The notes beneath the pieces are model-generated. The model searched no databases and was not told the DNA's origin. It saw nothing but the letters and a program-made list of their open reading frames with translations. The position numbers were made by a program, and so were the translations under genes. 64,000 bases of DNA, from NCBI RefSeq assembly GCF_004123195.1, contig NZ_SDLI01000003.1, positions 186,001 through 250,000 of the forward strand. Reading direction: 5' to 3'. Source of the stretch: Ammoniphilus sp. CFH 90114. GTDB taxonomy: Bacteria > Bacillota > Bacilli > Aneurinibacillales > RAOX-1. The number at the start of each line of letters is the position of its first letter. The stretch's first letter is position 1. Shown here piece after piece: positions 45,352-55,470 of this stretch.

Positions 45352-45819
45352 TTAAAACGGCAAATCATCGTCAGAGATATCTACAGTCTTACTTTCATTA
45401 GCAAAGGGGTCATCCGAGCGATCATATCCGCCGTATCCTCTTCCTTGGTTAGATGCCGGTGGGCTTGAGTATCCACTTCCGCCGCCTTCTCTTCTTTCTC
45501 CAGCTGGAGACAAGAATTGAACATTCTCTGCAACTACTTCCGTTACATAAACACGCTTACCTTCCTTATTATCATAAGATCGGCTTTGTAAGCGACCGTC
45601 AACACCAGTTTGAGATCCCTTCTTCAGGTACTGTGCGCACAATTCTGCGGTTTGCCTCCAGGCAACTACACTGATAAAATCAGCTTCCCTTTCCCCTTGG
45701 GCATTCTTAAACTGCTTGTCTACTGCTATTGTAAAGGTAGTTACAGCAACTCCAGATGGCGTATATCTCAACTCAGGGTCCTTGGTTAATCTTCCCACAA
45801 GAATAACGCGATTAATCAC
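45352..45819 (-). CDS. ssb: Single-stranded DNA-binding protein
   Basis: 155 aa from GTG 45819 (GGGGGAGGGG upstream). OB fold ([20 protein letters not shown], about 1-105), a flexible Gly/Ser/Tyr-rich linker, and the C-terminal acidic tip DISDDDLPF that recruits repair and replication partners. Confidence 0.98.
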   Translation of the reverse strand: MINRVILVGRLTKDPELRYTPSGVAVTTFTIAVDKQFKNAQGEREADFISVVAWRQTAELCAQYLKKGSQTGVDGRLQSRSYDNKEGKRVYVTEVVAENVQFLSPAGERREGGGSGYSSPPASNQGRGYGGYDRSDDPFANESKTVDISDDDLPF

Positions 45820-45847
45820 TAATACCCCTCCCCCTCAGGACTACAGA

Positions 45848-46135
45848 TTATTCTTCTTCTCTAACAATCAAATAACGGATGACGTCGTCAGAAATCTTCA
45901 TGATCCGCTCTAATTCATTTACCGCTTCAGGGGTTGCCTTGAAGTTGGTTAACGTATAGTAACCATCACGGTTTCTATCGATTTCATAAGCAAGACGGCG
46001 CTTACCCATTTCGTTTACCTTAGTAAGCTCTCCACCACGCTCTGTGATGATGGAATTGAAACGCTCGTTATTAGCTTTTCTTTTTTCTTCCTCAACATCA
46101 GGGCGTTGGATATACATTAATTCGTAGTTACGCAT
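45848..46135 (-). CDS. rpsF: 30S ribosomal protein S6
   Basis: 95 aa from ATG 46135 behind AAGGAGG (frame open to 46144). [18 protein letters not shown] and [17 protein letters not shown] are typical. First gene of the operon with ssb and rpsR. Confidence 0.97.
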   Translation of the reverse strand: MRNYELMYIQRPDVEEEKRKANNERFNSIITERGGELTKVNEMGKRRLAYEIDRNRDGYYTLTNFKATPEAVNELERIMKISDDVIRYLIVREEE

Positions 46136-46271
46136 CTGATTCACCTCCTTTTGGACTAGACGGCCCTATTACAGGGCAAGGAGCGAGTTAAAAATTCGGT
46201 TCTTTTTCGACTCGCATTTCCGTATTATATCAGAAGGAGAAGTAGAACACAAGCTTTTTAACGCGTAGATA

Positions 46272-47372
46272 TTACACGTTAAATCGGAAATGCATAACAT
46301 CTCCATCTTGCACTACATACTCTTTTCCTTCCAAACGGACTAACCCCTTCTCTTTTGCTGCATTCATCGATCCACAGTTTACAAGATCTTGATACGCAAC
46401 GACTTCTGCTCGAATAAAGCCACGCTCAAAATCCGTGTGAATGACCGCCGCAGCCTGGGGAGCTTTCGTATTTCGGCGAATTGTCCAAGCTCTTACTTCC
46501 TGTACCCCAGCGGTAAAATATGTGATAAGTCCAAGCAAGCTATAAGCCGCACGAATGAGGCGATCAAGTCCTGATTCCTCAAGTCCTAGTTCCTCTAAAA
46601 ACATCTTCTTATCTTCGCCTTCTAACTCCGCAATCTCAGCTTCTACCTTGGCGCTGATCACGACGACTTCTGCTCCTTCTGTAGCAGCAAAATCACGGAC
46701 CTTCTGAACTAGTGGATTAGAATCGGCTTCAAGCAGACCATCTTCACTGACATTCGAAACATAAAGAATCGGTTTCATGGTCAGCAAATGAAGATCTCTT
46801 ACGATTAACTTTTCTTCATCTGTTAGCTCTACACTTCGAGCAGGCTTGTCCGCTTCGAATGCTTCCTTAAGCTTTGTTAACACGTCGAGCTCAAGCTTCG
46901 CTTCCTTATCTCCGGACTTCACTTTTCTTCCCATACGGTCAATTTTTTTCTCGACAGAATCTAAGTCAGCTAAGATAAGTTCTAAGTTGATAACTTGAAT
47001 GTCGCTAATTGGATCGACTTTACCTGCAACGTGAGTGATGTTAGGATCTTCAAAGCATCGAACCACATGGGCAATGGCATCTACTTCACGAATATGGGAT
47101 AAGAATTTATTCCCTAACCCTTCTCCTCGACTCGCTCCTTCTACAAGACCCGCAATATCTACAAACTGAAATGCTGTAGGCACGGTTTTCTTTGGTACGA
47201 CAAGTTCGGTTAATTTATCTAAACGCTCATCTGGCACTTCTACTACCCCGACATTAGGGTCAATGGTACAGAAGGGATAATTGGCAGACTCTGCACCTGC
47301 CTGGGTAATCGCATTAAATAACGTCGACTTCCCTACGTTAGGCAACCCGACGATTCCTACTGATCTAGACAT
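46272..47372 (-). CDS. ychF: Ribosome-associated ATPase YchF (OLA1 family)
   Basis: 366 aa. [15 protein letters not shown] (P-loop), [19 protein letters not shown] (switch II), the NVSEDG specificity motif of ATP-preferring YchF and a C-terminal TGS domain. GAGGAG precedes the start. Role in translation and stress; hydrolyses ATP rather than GTP. Confidence 0.97.
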   Translation of the reverse strand: MSRSVGIVGLPNVGKSTLFNAITQAGAESANYPFCTIDPNVGVVEVPDERLDKLTELVVPKKTVPTAFQFVDIAGLVEGASRGEGLGNKFLSHIREVDAIAHVVRCFEDPNITHVAGKVDPISDIQVINLELILADLDSVEKKIDRMGRKVKSGDKEAKLELDVLTKLKEAFEADKPARSVELTDEEKLIVRDLHLLTMKPILYVSNVSEDGLLEADSNPLVQKVRDFAATEGAEVVVISAKVEAEIAELEGEDKKMFLEELGLEESGLDRLIRAAYSLLGLITYFTAGVQEVRAWTIRRNTKAPQAAAVIHTDFERGFIRAEVVAYQDLVNCGSMNAAKEKGLVRLEGKEYVVQDGDVMHFRFNV

Positions 47373-47479
47373 GGATCAAAGCACTCCTCTATTTCAACTT
47401 TTTTCCTAACAACCTATTCATTTGAACGCTTCCTATTATAACTTATCTTGAAGCTTTTCGGAAAGTTTCATTACGAGGA

Positions 47480-47680
47480 TTATTGATCAGTTTCTGTAAT
47501 AAGCACCTTCTTCATCTTCTTCTCAAACTCTAATCTCGGGATCATGACGCTATGGTCACAGCCTGTACATTTTATACGTATATCGGCTCCCATACGAATG
47601 ACCTTCCATGCATTCACTCCACATGGATGAGGCTTCTTCATTTCTACAACATCCCCTAAAGCGAATTGCTTTCTCTCCAT
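47480..47680 (-). CDS. DUF951 protein (YyaB/YchF-linked)
   Basis: 66 aa, GDVVEMKKPHPCGVNAWKVIRMGADIRIKC: the DUF951 pattern with two Cys (CG, CTGCDHSVMI). Usual neighbour of mscS and ychF in Firmicutes. Possible nucleic-acid or metal binding; function unknown. Confidence 0.88.
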   Translation of the reverse strand: MERKQFALGDVVEMKKPHPCGVNAWKVIRMGADIRIKCTGCDHSVMIPRLEFEKKMKKVLITETDQ

Positions 47681-47700
47681 TAGAACTCCTCCTATGATGC

Positions 47701-48588
47701 TTACACCTTTTCCTTCGGGTTTGGAATTGTTACAAGTCGAGGATACGGTATCTCTATACCTCTTTCATCGAATATCCTCTTTATCATGGCTCTTAATTTG
47801 CGATTAGCAGAAAAGTGTCCCATGGGCTTACAATCTGCTGTCAGCCTAATCACCACTTCTGAAGCCCCAAAATTTTGAACCCCGAGGACATTAGGTACTC
47901 CAATTAATTCCTCAATCTCCATAGGGGCTTTCTCTAGTTCTTCTTTTAAGATTCCAACTACCCTCTCTACATCTTCCTCGTAAGCTACACTGATATCTAG
48001 TACAGCTACACTGTTTTGAGTCGAGAAGTTTGTTACTTCGGTAATACTTCCGTTAGGTATAATATGAACTTCCCCTGTTATACTTTTAATCTTCGTGATT
48101 CTTAGGCCAATTTCCTGTACGGTACCTGTGAAGTTTCCGGTTGTAACATAATCCCCCACAGCAAACTGGTCTTCAAATATAATAAAGAATCCAGTGATGA
48201 CGTCGCGGACTAGGTTCTGCGCCCCAAAACCCACTGCTAACCCTACAACACCGGCACTAGCGAGTACAGGGGCTAAATTGAATCCCAATTGAGTCAAAAT
48301 TGAGAGTATCGCCACAAAATAAATGACATAGGTGACTACATTACTTGCCAAGCTACGCATCGTTTCCATTCGTCTTTCATCTACTTGAAACTTGCCCCGT
48401 TGCTGAAAAATTCGATTGATGCTTCCTAACAGGACTTTAACTAGGATCCGAGCTACGATGTAAATAAACAAAATCTTTACCGATGCTTTTCCAATTGTAA
48501 TCCACATATCGGTATTGGTTATATATCTATACATTTCAAAATAGACGGCTTCAAACCACTGGCTAGAAGCCTCAAGCTGTTTATCCAA
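47701..48588 (-). CDS. Small-conductance mechanosensitive channel (MscS family)
   Basis: 295 aa from TTG 48588 (GGAGGG six bases upstream). Three membrane segments, with the pore helix SAGVVGLAVGFGAQNLVRDVI, then the beta and alpha/beta cytoplasmic domains (GDYVTTGNFTGTVQEIGLR). Protects against hypo-osmotic shock. It follows the DUF3343 gene directly. Confidence 0.93.
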   Translation of the reverse strand: MDKQLEASSQWFEAVYFEMYRYITNTDMWITIGKASVKILFIYIVARILVKVLLGSINRIFQQRGKFQVDERRMETMRSLASNVVTYVIYFVAILSILTQLGFNLAPVLASAGVVGLAVGFGAQNLVRDVITGFFIIFEDQFAVGDYVTTGNFTGTVQEIGLRITKIKSITGEVHIIPNGSITEVTNFSTQNSVAVLDISVAYEEDVERVVGILKEELEKAPMEIEELIGVPNVLGVQNFGASEVVIRLTADCKPMGHFSANRKLRAMIKRIFDERGIEIPYPRLVTIPNPKEKV

Positions 48589-48590
48589 GA

Positions 48591-48857
48591 TTAACCCTCC
48601 ACCTCTTTATTCCATTCGATCGCCATGTAACCTGCCTCTCTTTTCTGAAAGAAGCCTCGAATCTCTACCTTCTCATCTCGAATAATCTTCGCTGCCGTGT
48701 GCAGATCTTCCTCTGGAAATTCAATAGACAAAGCGCACCCTGCTGTTATCTCTTTAGGTGTAGGTCTGGTATCAATGTCAATATCAGCAAATTCCAGGAG
48801 CATTTCTGTACGAATTGCTTGCTGGGTCGAATCGAATGCAATTAATATACTCGCCAT
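48591..48857 (-). CDS. DUF3343 Se/S-carrier-like protein
   Basis: 88 aa. ILIAFDSTQQAIRTEMLLEF and RPTPKEITAGCALSIEF carry the conserved single Cys of DUF3343, a small family linked to sulfur or selenium transfer. A family-matching cysteine desulfurase lies at 51474, about 3 kb away. A carrier role is inference. Confidence 0.8.
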   Translation of the reverse strand: MASILIAFDSTQQAIRTEMLLEFADIDIDTRPTPKEITAGCALSIEFPEEDLHTAAKIIRDEKVEIRGFFQKREAGYMAIEWNKEVEG

Positions 48858-48880
48858 CTCATTTTCCTTTCATCTTTTCT

Positions 48881-49909
48881 CTAAGGTCTACTTTCGAGCC
48901 TTCTACTAATAGGATATAAAATTAATAAGCCTAAGACAAATAAATTCAGTACACCATAGATAGGATAAAGGACACTTACTAATGTGGAAAATCCGAATTG
49001 GCTTAAGGGAATCATCAGCAATATCAAGATAAATGACATAACCCAAGAAGGTACGGTTAGTATAGATGAAACCCTTGAGACGATCCCATGCACTCCACTT
49101 AATGCTGTTGTGTAGATGGCTAACCACAAAATAACAGATACAACAATAATCATCCCTGTTGGGTACTGTTGTAATAACGAGAACAGCGGAATTTCATATG
49201 TACTGATCTCCTCGGACATTTGCATGAGAGAATAGTTCATCAATAGGGCTATGGAAGCTAACCCTGCCGTACTCACCAAACCAGCCACCCAAAGCTCTCG
49301 TCTCGTCTTCAACTCCCCTCCCAGCGTCGATAATACAGCTATTAGAGGAACAATATTCAAGGCTGCATAAGTGATTCCAGATGGCCATGAATCTGTATCC
49401 ACTTGATTAGCTTGACCTACTGCTTCGTATCCCATAATAAAACGAATACATACAAATAACAACACACCAATAAGTACTGGAATGATAAAAGATTGAATGG
49501 AAACTAGTCCTTTTACGTCAAATAGAAGAACAACAAAAACCATAACAGCAATAAACAGAACCCCTATCATATACGAGTAATTCCATTGAGCAAATGTTGC
49601 CCCACTCCCTGCAAACATAACAACAGACATAGATAGTAAATAAAGCATGGTTAAGACATCAAACACTGCAGCCAGTCTCTTTCCCATTAACGCTTCTAAC
49701 ACTCCATAATAATTAGCAGTTTGTTTTGTCTTACTAATATTGAGAACTACAATGACCATTATAAAAAATAAAACCATAGCAAGAAGCAAACTATATTGAC
49801 TCCTCACACCATAGGACCCAAAGAACTCCCAAATCTCTCTTCCCGATGCGAACCCAGCTCCAATGGTTGTTCCGATAATCGTTAATCCAATCTTGACCGC
49901 TCTCCACAT
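48881..49909 (-). CDS. YkvI-like membrane transporter-type protein
   Basis: 342 aa with about ten membrane helices; GTTIGAGFASGREIWEFFGSY is the family start. It belongs to the APC-superfamily-like YkvI group; substrate unknown. The ribosome site (GGGGGTG) is distant from ATG 49909. Next gene downstream is DUF3343. Confidence 0.82.
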   Translation of the reverse strand: MWRAVKIGLTIIGTTIGAGFASGREIWEFFGSYGVRSQYSLLLAMVLFFIMVIVVLNISKTKQTANYYGVLEALMGKRLAAVFDVLTMLYLLSMSVVMFAGSGATFAQWNYSYMIGVLFIAVMVFVVLLFDVKGLVSIQSFIIPVLIGVLLFVCIRFIMGYEAVGQANQVDTDSWPSGITYAALNIVPLIAVLSTLGGELKTRRELWVAGLVSTAGLASIALLMNYSLMQMSEEISTYEIPLFSLLQQYPTGMIIVVSVILWLAIYTTALSGVHGIVSRVSSILTVPSWVMSFILILLMIPLSQFGFSTLVSVLYPIYGVLNLFVLGLLILYPISRRLESRP

Positions 49910-50027
49910 AACCGCTTGGACACCCCCTTACAAAATTTTATGTAAGAGGCGTTTTAAGAATGTCCAAATGTATATTATTTTTCTAAATTCCGTATACTAT
50001 TAATACTTATTTTTCCAGGAGGTAGCT

Positions 50028-50630
50028 ATGAAGCGTAACCCTTTTTTTCAAACGCCTTCATCCCCATTCAAGATAGAATATACTCGTGATGATGCAATTG
50101 ACGCTCTTACTCACGATCTCAACAAACGTATGCTGGCTTACAGACCATTTACGGAGGTCGTTACTCTTTGCATTGGAACGGATCGATCTACAGGGGATGC
50201 ACTAGGTCCTCTGGTTGGAACACGACTTCAAAAGCTGTACCCACCTGGCATGCAAATCTACGGAACGATAGACGAGCCTGTCCATGCCGTCAATCTTAAA
50301 GAGAACATCGAAAAGATTGAAAAGAAACACCCCTACGCCCTTGTCATTGCAGTAGACGCCTGTCTTGGTCAATTTAACAGCGTTGGCAATATTACAATCT
50401 CTCACGGTCCTCTGAAACCCGGAGCCGGTGTAAAAAAAGAACTACCTGAAGTAGGAAACCTTCACATTACAGGGATTGTAAATATCGGAGGTTTTATGGA
50501 GTATTTTGTCCTCCAAAACACTCGATTAAGCATCGTTATGAAGATGGCAGACACCATTGCTCATTCTCTTTATAAATCATCATATCAACTTTTCCACCCT
50601 AAAGAAAACTTAGCTAACGTTAAACTTTAG
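50028..50630 (+). CDS. yyaC: Sporulation-associated protein YyaC
   Basis: 200 aa behind AGGAGG. LCIGTDRSTGDALGPLVGT and VIAVDACLG are shared with the germination protease (GPR) fold; YyaC is a short relative found in spore formers near oriC. Plus strand, opposite to its neighbours. Its presence supports a sporulating host. Confidence 0.92.
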   Translation: MKRNPFFQTPSSPFKIEYTRDDAIDALTHDLNKRMLAYRPFTEVVTLCIGTDRSTGDALGPLVGTRLQKLYPPGMQIYGTIDEPVHAVNLKENIEKIEKKHPYALVIAVDACLGQFNSVGNITISHGPLKPGAGVKKELPEVGNLHITGIVNIGGFMEYFVLQNTRLSIVMKMADTIAHSLYKSSYQLFHPKENLANVKL

Positions 50631-50664
50631 TTCACAATTAAACTTCATCTCTATAAAAACAACT

Positions 50665-50701
50665 AAAAGCTCAACAGGCAATTAAAGGCCATTGAGCTTT
50701 T
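50665..50701. terminator. Bidirectional terminator between yyaC and the DUF554 gene
   Basis: AAAAGCTCAA and TTGAGCTTTT with a 17-base loop between convergent genes. Confidence 0.8.
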
Positions 50702-50706
50702 CTTAT

Positions 50707-51423
50707 CTATCCAAACAATTGAGAAGTCTTTGAAATTAACGGGACCATAAGAGCAGCAACAACGATAGCTGGCAATAAATTCGCGACGTTAATCTTTTTG
50801 ATCTCGAGAACATTAATCCCAATCCCAATAATCAGTATTCCACCAACCGCAGTAATCTCGGCAATAATTGCCTCTAGCATTTCCTGACTGACTAACACGG
50901 AGATAAAAGTCGAAGCAATCGCTATTAGTCCTTGATATAAAAAGACCGGAATAGCAGAAAACATAACGCCAATACCTAAAGTTGAAGTAAAGATAATAGC
51001 AGAAAAACCGTCAAGCATCGACTTCGTATATAAGATATCGTGATTGTTTCTTAACCCGCTATCCATCGCTCCAAGAATCGCCATAGCCCCAACACAATAA
51101 ACTAGTGTAGCTGTAACGAAACCAGTTGCAATATTCCCTTTACCTTTTCCACCAACTCTTCGCTCTATCCATTGCCCCAACTCATTTAACCAGTGATCAA
51201 GACGAATCAATTCGCCTAATATTCCACCAATAACAACACTAAAGATAAGAATAAGAAAATTTTCCGTTTTCAATGCCATAGTAAGACCTAATAACCCAAC
51301 CGCAATTCCAATCCCTTGCATGACCGTCGTTCGGATTCCATCACTAATTCGCGTAAACACACTACCAAGGATCGCTCCACAAATTATGGCGACAGCATTG
51401 ATAATTGTACCCCACAAAACCAT
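50707..51423 (-). CDS. DUF554 membrane protein (YdfK-like)
   Basis: 238 aa from ATG 51423 (frame open to GTG 51447, weaker context). Seven or so membrane helices; GTIINAVAIICGAILGS and the conserved GLRNNHDILYTKSMLDGFSA block are typical of DUF554. Function unknown. Confidence 0.85.
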   Translation of the reverse strand: MVLWGTIINAVAIICGAILGSVFTRISDGIRTTVMQGIGIAVGLLGLTMALKTENFLILIFSVVIGGILGELIRLDHWLNELGQWIERRVGGKGKGNIATGFVTATLVYCVGAMAILGAMDSGLRNNHDILYTKSMLDGFSAIIFTSTLGIGVMFSAIPVFLYQGLIAIASTFISVLVSQEMLEAIIAEITAVGGILIIGIGINVLEIKKINVANLLPAIVVAALMVPLISKTSQLFG

Positions 51424-51473
51424 ACTTCTCACTTGCCCCTCTCTCACTTAACAATCTTTTTTTATAGATTTTC

Positions 51474-52631
51474 CTACTGTTTTAGTTTTTCCATTATTTC
51501 TTGGATAGCCTTTACTAAAACCTTAACATCATCCATCTTATTAAAATAACCAAAACTTGCTCTCACAACCCCTTGGTCAAGGGTACCAATCGTCTCATGA
51601 CCGAGAGGTGTACAGTGATATCCAGAACGCACAGCAATACCGTACTCATGATCAAGGATAAACGCTGCCTCTGAAGCATCCAAACCATCTATCGAGAACG
51701 CAACAACAGCAGCTCGTTCCACCTCTTTACTTTGTCCGTAAAGAGTTACACCTTCAAGTTGTTCTAACCGACTCATTAGCTCATAGGTAAGTGAAAATTC
51801 TTTTTCTCTAATTTGATCCACACCGGTCTGAAGTACAAAATCCACCCCTGCACCCAACCCTACAATCCCAACCGTGTTTTGGGTCCCACTTTCATAACGG
51901 TCAGGTCTTGTCAAAGGTTGTTCAATTGCCTCCGAGTGACTACCAGTCCCCCCAACCATTATTGGGGATATTTCTAACTCTGGATGTATGTACAGCCCCC
52001 CCGTCCCTTGCGGTCCATATAGTCCCTTATGACCCGGGAATGCAAGTAGCTGTATATTCATCTTTTCCACATCAATAGGAAACACACCAGCTGATTGAGA
52101 GGCATCCACCATGAACGGAACTCCCTTCTCTTTACACAGCCGACCAATTTCCTCAACAGGAGCTAGTGCTCCTATGAGATTAGAGGCATGACTTACAACT
52201 ACTAAAGCCGTATTAAACCTAAACTCTTTCCGGAAGCTTTCCAACTCAAAGATATATTCACTATTTGGCTTCACGTAAGAGATCTCTACCCCTATTTCTT
52301 TTTTCAAAAACTCCAACGGCCTTCTTACAGAGTTGTGTTCCAACGTCGTAGTGATGACGTGATCTCCCGGTTTCAGTAAACCTCTTATCCCTAAATTTAA
52401 CGCAGCTGTCGCATTAAGAGTGAACACAATATCATTTGGATTCTTTACATGAAATAATTTCGCTATTTTCGCTCGAGTGTAGAACAATTCTTTGCTAGCT
52501 CGCAAGGCAAGTTGGTGACCTCCCCTTCCAGGGTTAGCCGCATATTCTTCTAAACATTCCACCATCTTCTGCTTAACTGCCGTTGGTTTCGGCCAAGTTG
52601 AAGCCGCATTGTCTAGATACGTAATCTCCAT
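51474..52631 (-). CDS. Cysteine desulfurase family protein (class V aminotransferase)
   Basis: 385 aa from ATG 52631 (AAGGGGG upstream). TYLDNAASTWPKP start, PLP-lysine in LLAFPGHKGLYGPQGTGG, and the catalytic Cys in RSGYHCTPLGH. This subgroup is often encoded with DUF3343, present here at 48591, suggesting sulfur or selenium delivery; the exact acceptor is unknown. Confidence 0.9.
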   Translation of the reverse strand: MEITYLDNAASTWPKPTAVKQKMVECLEEYAANPGRGGHQLALRASKELFYTRAKIAKLFHVKNPNDIVFTLNATAALNLGIRGLLKPGDHVITTTLEHNSVRRPLEFLKKEIGVEISYVKPNSEYIFELESFRKEFRFNTALVVVSHASNLIGALAPVEEIGRLCKEKGVPFMVDASQSAGVFPIDVEKMNIQLLAFPGHKGLYGPQGTGGLYIHPELEISPIMVGGTGSHSEAIEQPLTRPDRYESGTQNTVGIVGLGAGVDFVLQTGVDQIREKEFSLTYELMSRLEQLEGVTLYGQSKEVERAAVVAFSIDGLDASEAAFILDHEYGIAVRSGYHCTPLGHETIGTLDQGVVRASFGYFNKMDDVKVLVKAIQEIMEKLKQ

Positions 52632-52707
52632 TCCCCATCCCCCTTTCCACATAGATCAAAAAGAAAAGGTTATGCGGTACTTTCCCGACATAACCAACAT
52701 ACTTAGC

Positions 52708-53550
52708 TTACCCTTTTTGAATAATTTCCATAATCCGTTCCAAATCGTCATTTGTGTAAAACTCTATTTCGATTTTACCTTTGTTTTTACCTTTTTTAAT
52801 TTGCACAGAGGTCGCAAAGGTATCCCGTAATCTTTCCTCAAACTGAGATAGAAACACATCTCTCTTCGGTTTCTCTTTTGTTTCACGTGAAACAGGTTGA
52901 GAGAGAGTTTTGATCATCTCTTCCACTTGTCTTACACTTAGATCTTTCTTAATCACTTCTTGGGCAACCTTTTTTCGCAATGCGTTATCCTCTAGTCCAA
53001 GCAAAGCTCTAGCATGCCCCATAGATAATGTTCCACGTGAAACATAGTCTTGAATTTCTTGAGGAAGATGCATCAGTCGCAAAAAGTTCGCGACATGCGG
53101 GCGACTCTTTCCTACTTTTTTTGCTAGTTCTTCCTGAGTAAGAGATAAGTGCTTCATTAATTTTTCATAAGCAAGTGCTACTTCAATGGCATTCAAATTT
53201 TCTCGTTGGAGGTTTTCGATAAGGGCGATCTCCATGATCTGCTCATTTGAAAACTCCCGTACAACAACCGGTACCTTCTTTAACCCAGCTCTTTCAGAGG
53301 CTCTTAATCGTCGTTCTCCTGCAACTAACTCATACCCTTTGATACTCTTTCTAACGATAAGAGGCTGAATAACTCCGTGTTCTTTAATCGATTCTGCCAG
53401 TTCGTCGAGCGCTTTTTCATCAAAGTCTTTACGTGGTTGATACGGATTCGGTCTGATCTCTGCATGCGGAACTTCTACAATTAAATCATTTTCTTCAACG
53501 TGAAGCGATGGAATTAAAGCGTCTAATCCTTTTCCAAGTCTCTTAGCCAA
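52708..53550 (-). CDS. parB: Chromosome partition protein ParB (Spo0J)
   Basis: 280 aa from TTG 53550 behind GGGAGG; overlaps parA by 8 bases. CTP-binding ParB/Srx domain ([41 protein letters not shown]), HTH (TQEELAKKVGKSRPHVANFLRL) and C-terminal dimer domain. Two parS sites lie inside its own gene. Confidence 0.97.
   Translation of the reverse strand: MAKRLGKGLDALIPSLHVEENDLIVEVPHAEIRPNPYQPRKDFDEKALDELAESIKEHGVIQPLIVRKSIKGYELVAGERRLRASERAGLKKVPVVVREFSNEQIMEIALIENLQRENLNAIEVALAYEKLMKHLSLTQEELAKKVGKSRPHVANFLRLMHLPQEIQDYVSRGTLSMGHARALLGLEDNALRKKVAQEVIKKDLSVRQVEEMIKTLSQPVSRETKEKPKRDVFLSQFEERLRDTFATSVQIKKGKNKGKIEIEFYTNDDLERIMEIIQKG
52879..52894. promoter_or_regulatory. parS: parS site within parB
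   Basis: TGTTTCACGTGAAACA, the perfect 16-bp palindrome bound by ParB to load it and condensin near the origin. Confidence 0.95.
53029..53044. promoter_or_regulatory. parS: Second parS site within parB
   Basis: TGTTCCACGTGAAACA, one base off the palindrome and matching the accepted TGTTNCACGTGAAACA form. Confidence 0.93.
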
Positions 53551-54304
53551 CTCCCAACACCTCCCTTGCTAAATCCATATAAACCTCCGCGCCACGAGAG
53601 CGAGGATCGTACGATATAATGGCTTGTCCGTGACTTGGCGCCTCACTTAAACGTACATTACGAGGGATAACCGCCTGGTACACCTTCTCGCGAAAATACT
53701 TTTTAACTTCCTCTATCACCTGGATGCCAAGATTCGTCCGAGCATCCAACATCGTTAGCAAAATCCCCTCGATCTGAAGAGAGGTATTAAGATGTTTTTG
53801 TACTAGTCTAATCGTATTCAACAGTTGACTTACCCCTTCTAATGCATAAAATTCACATTGAATAGGTATCAACACTGAATCCGACGCCGTCAAGGAGTTG
53901 ACCGTTAAAATCCCAAGGGACGGAGGACAATCTATAAAAATATAATCGTATTTATCTCGAATCGATTCTATTGCTTTCTTCAACCGAACCTCACGGGAAA
54001 TCGTAGGTACTAACTCAATTTCGGCTCCAGCTAATTGTATAGAAGCTGGAAGAGAAAATAAATTTTCAACCTCAGTCGGAATAATGGCATCCAATGGGTC
54101 GATATCATTAATAAGTACATCATAAATGCAATAACGAATATCGGCTTTATTAATCCCTATTCCACTTGTTGCATTTCCTTGCGGGTCGATGTCAACCAAT
54201 AAGACCTTCTTGCCTAAAGTAGCAAGACAGGCGCTTAAATTCACTGAAGTCGTAGTTTTACCTACGCCTCCTTTTTGGTTAGCCACCGCAATGACCTTCC
54301 CCAT
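53543..54304 (-). CDS. parA: Chromosome partition ATPase ParA (Soj)
   Basis: 253 aa. NQKGGVGKTTTSVNL, LLVDIDPQGNATSG and YIFIDCPPSLG are complete. It also influences DnaA activity at the adjacent origin. AGAGGTG precedes ATG 54304. Partner of parB. Confidence 0.97.
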   Translation of the reverse strand: MGKVIAVANQKGGVGKTTTSVNLSACLATLGKKVLLVDIDPQGNATSGIGINKADIRYCIYDVLINDIDPLDAIIPTEVENLFSLPASIQLAGAEIELVPTISREVRLKKAIESIRDKYDYIFIDCPPSLGILTVNSLTASDSVLIPIQCEFYALEGVSQLLNTIRLVQKHLNTSLQIEGILLTMLDARTNLGIQVIEEVKKYFREKVYQAVIPRNVRLSEAPSHGQAIISYDPRSRGAEVYMDLAREVLGVG

Positions 54305-54439
54305 CTTCTATTCACCTCTTACTGTCCAAGCATTCACCAGAAACTTTATTTGTATTAGGTGCGTTTGCTCCCTTCAAGAGTCTATGAAGGGTCAAATTCT
54401 ATTGTATCTCATTTCTTTCACAGTGAATAGACTAACCAT

Positions 54440-55261
54440 CTACTTGTTTTTAGGTATCTTAATCGTAATCTGGTAAAACTCTTCATAATCCTCTTCTTCA
54501 GACTGAATAGAGAGTCCATTCTTCATCACCATATCGATGGACTGACGGACAGTATTGATAGCCAATCTTGTATCCTTAGAGAAGGAAACTCTTTTTTGTG
54601 GTTTCTTAGGTTCTTTAGCTTCAAGAATCTGTTTAATTCTATTTTCCGTTTGCTTTACATTCAGATCCTTTTCTAGAATTTCTTCTAACATCTTTAATTG
54701 GATATTTTCATCTTTGAGTGCTAATAGTGCCCGAGCATGTCTCTCTGTTACTTTTCTTTGCAGTAGGTACTCTTGAACTGTACTTGGAAGATTCAACAAC
54801 CTAAGCTTATTTGCAATGGTTGACTGTCCTTTTCCAAGTTTTTGCGCTAAACTTTCCTGTGTTAACTGATGTAAGTCAATGAGCTTCTGATAGGCAATAG
54901 CTTCTTCGATGGCTGTTAATCCTTCACGTTGCAGGTTTTCTATTAGTGCGATAGAGGCAGCTTGAGAGTCGTTCAGGTCTTTTACAATCGCAGGGATCGT
55001 CTCATAACCTAACTTCTTCGTAGCACGCCATCTTCTTTCTCCAGCAATGAGCTCGTATTGTCCATTGCGTACCCGCACGACGATGGGTTGGATTATTCCA
55101 TGCTCTTTGATGGTTATACACAACTCGTCAATCCGCTCATCATCGAAGACCGTTCGAGGTTGATACGGATTCGGGATAATAGATTCTACAGCAATATGTT
55201 TAATTTCATCTTGCTCACTTTTTTCTGACAAACCAAACAAACGGGTAAATTGATCCCTCAA
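54440..55261 (-). CDS. noc: Nucleoid occlusion protein Noc (ParB paralogue)
   Basis: 273 aa, TTG start at 55261 with a weak site (GGTGG). ParB-like core ([39 protein letters not shown]) and HTH. The N-terminal [14 protein letters not shown] is the amphipathic membrane-targeting helix of Noc. Position between rsmG and parA is that of Noc in Bacillus. Confidence 0.93.
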   Translation of the reverse strand: MRDQFTRLFGLSEKSEQDEIKHIAVESIIPNPYQPRTVFDDERIDELCITIKEHGIIQPIVVRVRNGQYELIAGERRWRATKKLGYETIPAIVKDLNDSQAASIALIENLQREGLTAIEEAIAYQKLIDLHQLTQESLAQKLGKGQSTIANKLRLLNLPSTVQEYLLQRKVTERHARALLALKDENIQLKMLEEILEKDLNVKQTENRIKQILEAKEPKKPQKRVSFSKDTRLAINTVRQSIDMVMKNGLSIQSEEEDYEEFYQITIKIPKNK

Positions 55262-55404
55262 TTTCGTACACCACCCTGTGGGATATATGAAATCTTCGTA
55301 CTTTCCTGGAAGATCATGATATAGTCGTCATGTTGAAACATATTATTATATAATTCGCCATCCACTACTATTCTCCTGCCTCCCCATCCCTTATCTAAGT
55401 ATTA

Positions 55405-55420
55405 TGTTCCACGTGAAACA
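55405..55420. promoter_or_regulatory. parS: parS site upstream of noc
   Basis: TGTTCCACGTGAAACA in the 209-base gap between noc and rsmG; identical to the copy at 53029. Confidence 0.93.
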
Positions 55421-55470
55421 ACAAGCAAATTAAAAAGAGGCTTTATTAGAAGCCTCTAAATTGAACTTGC

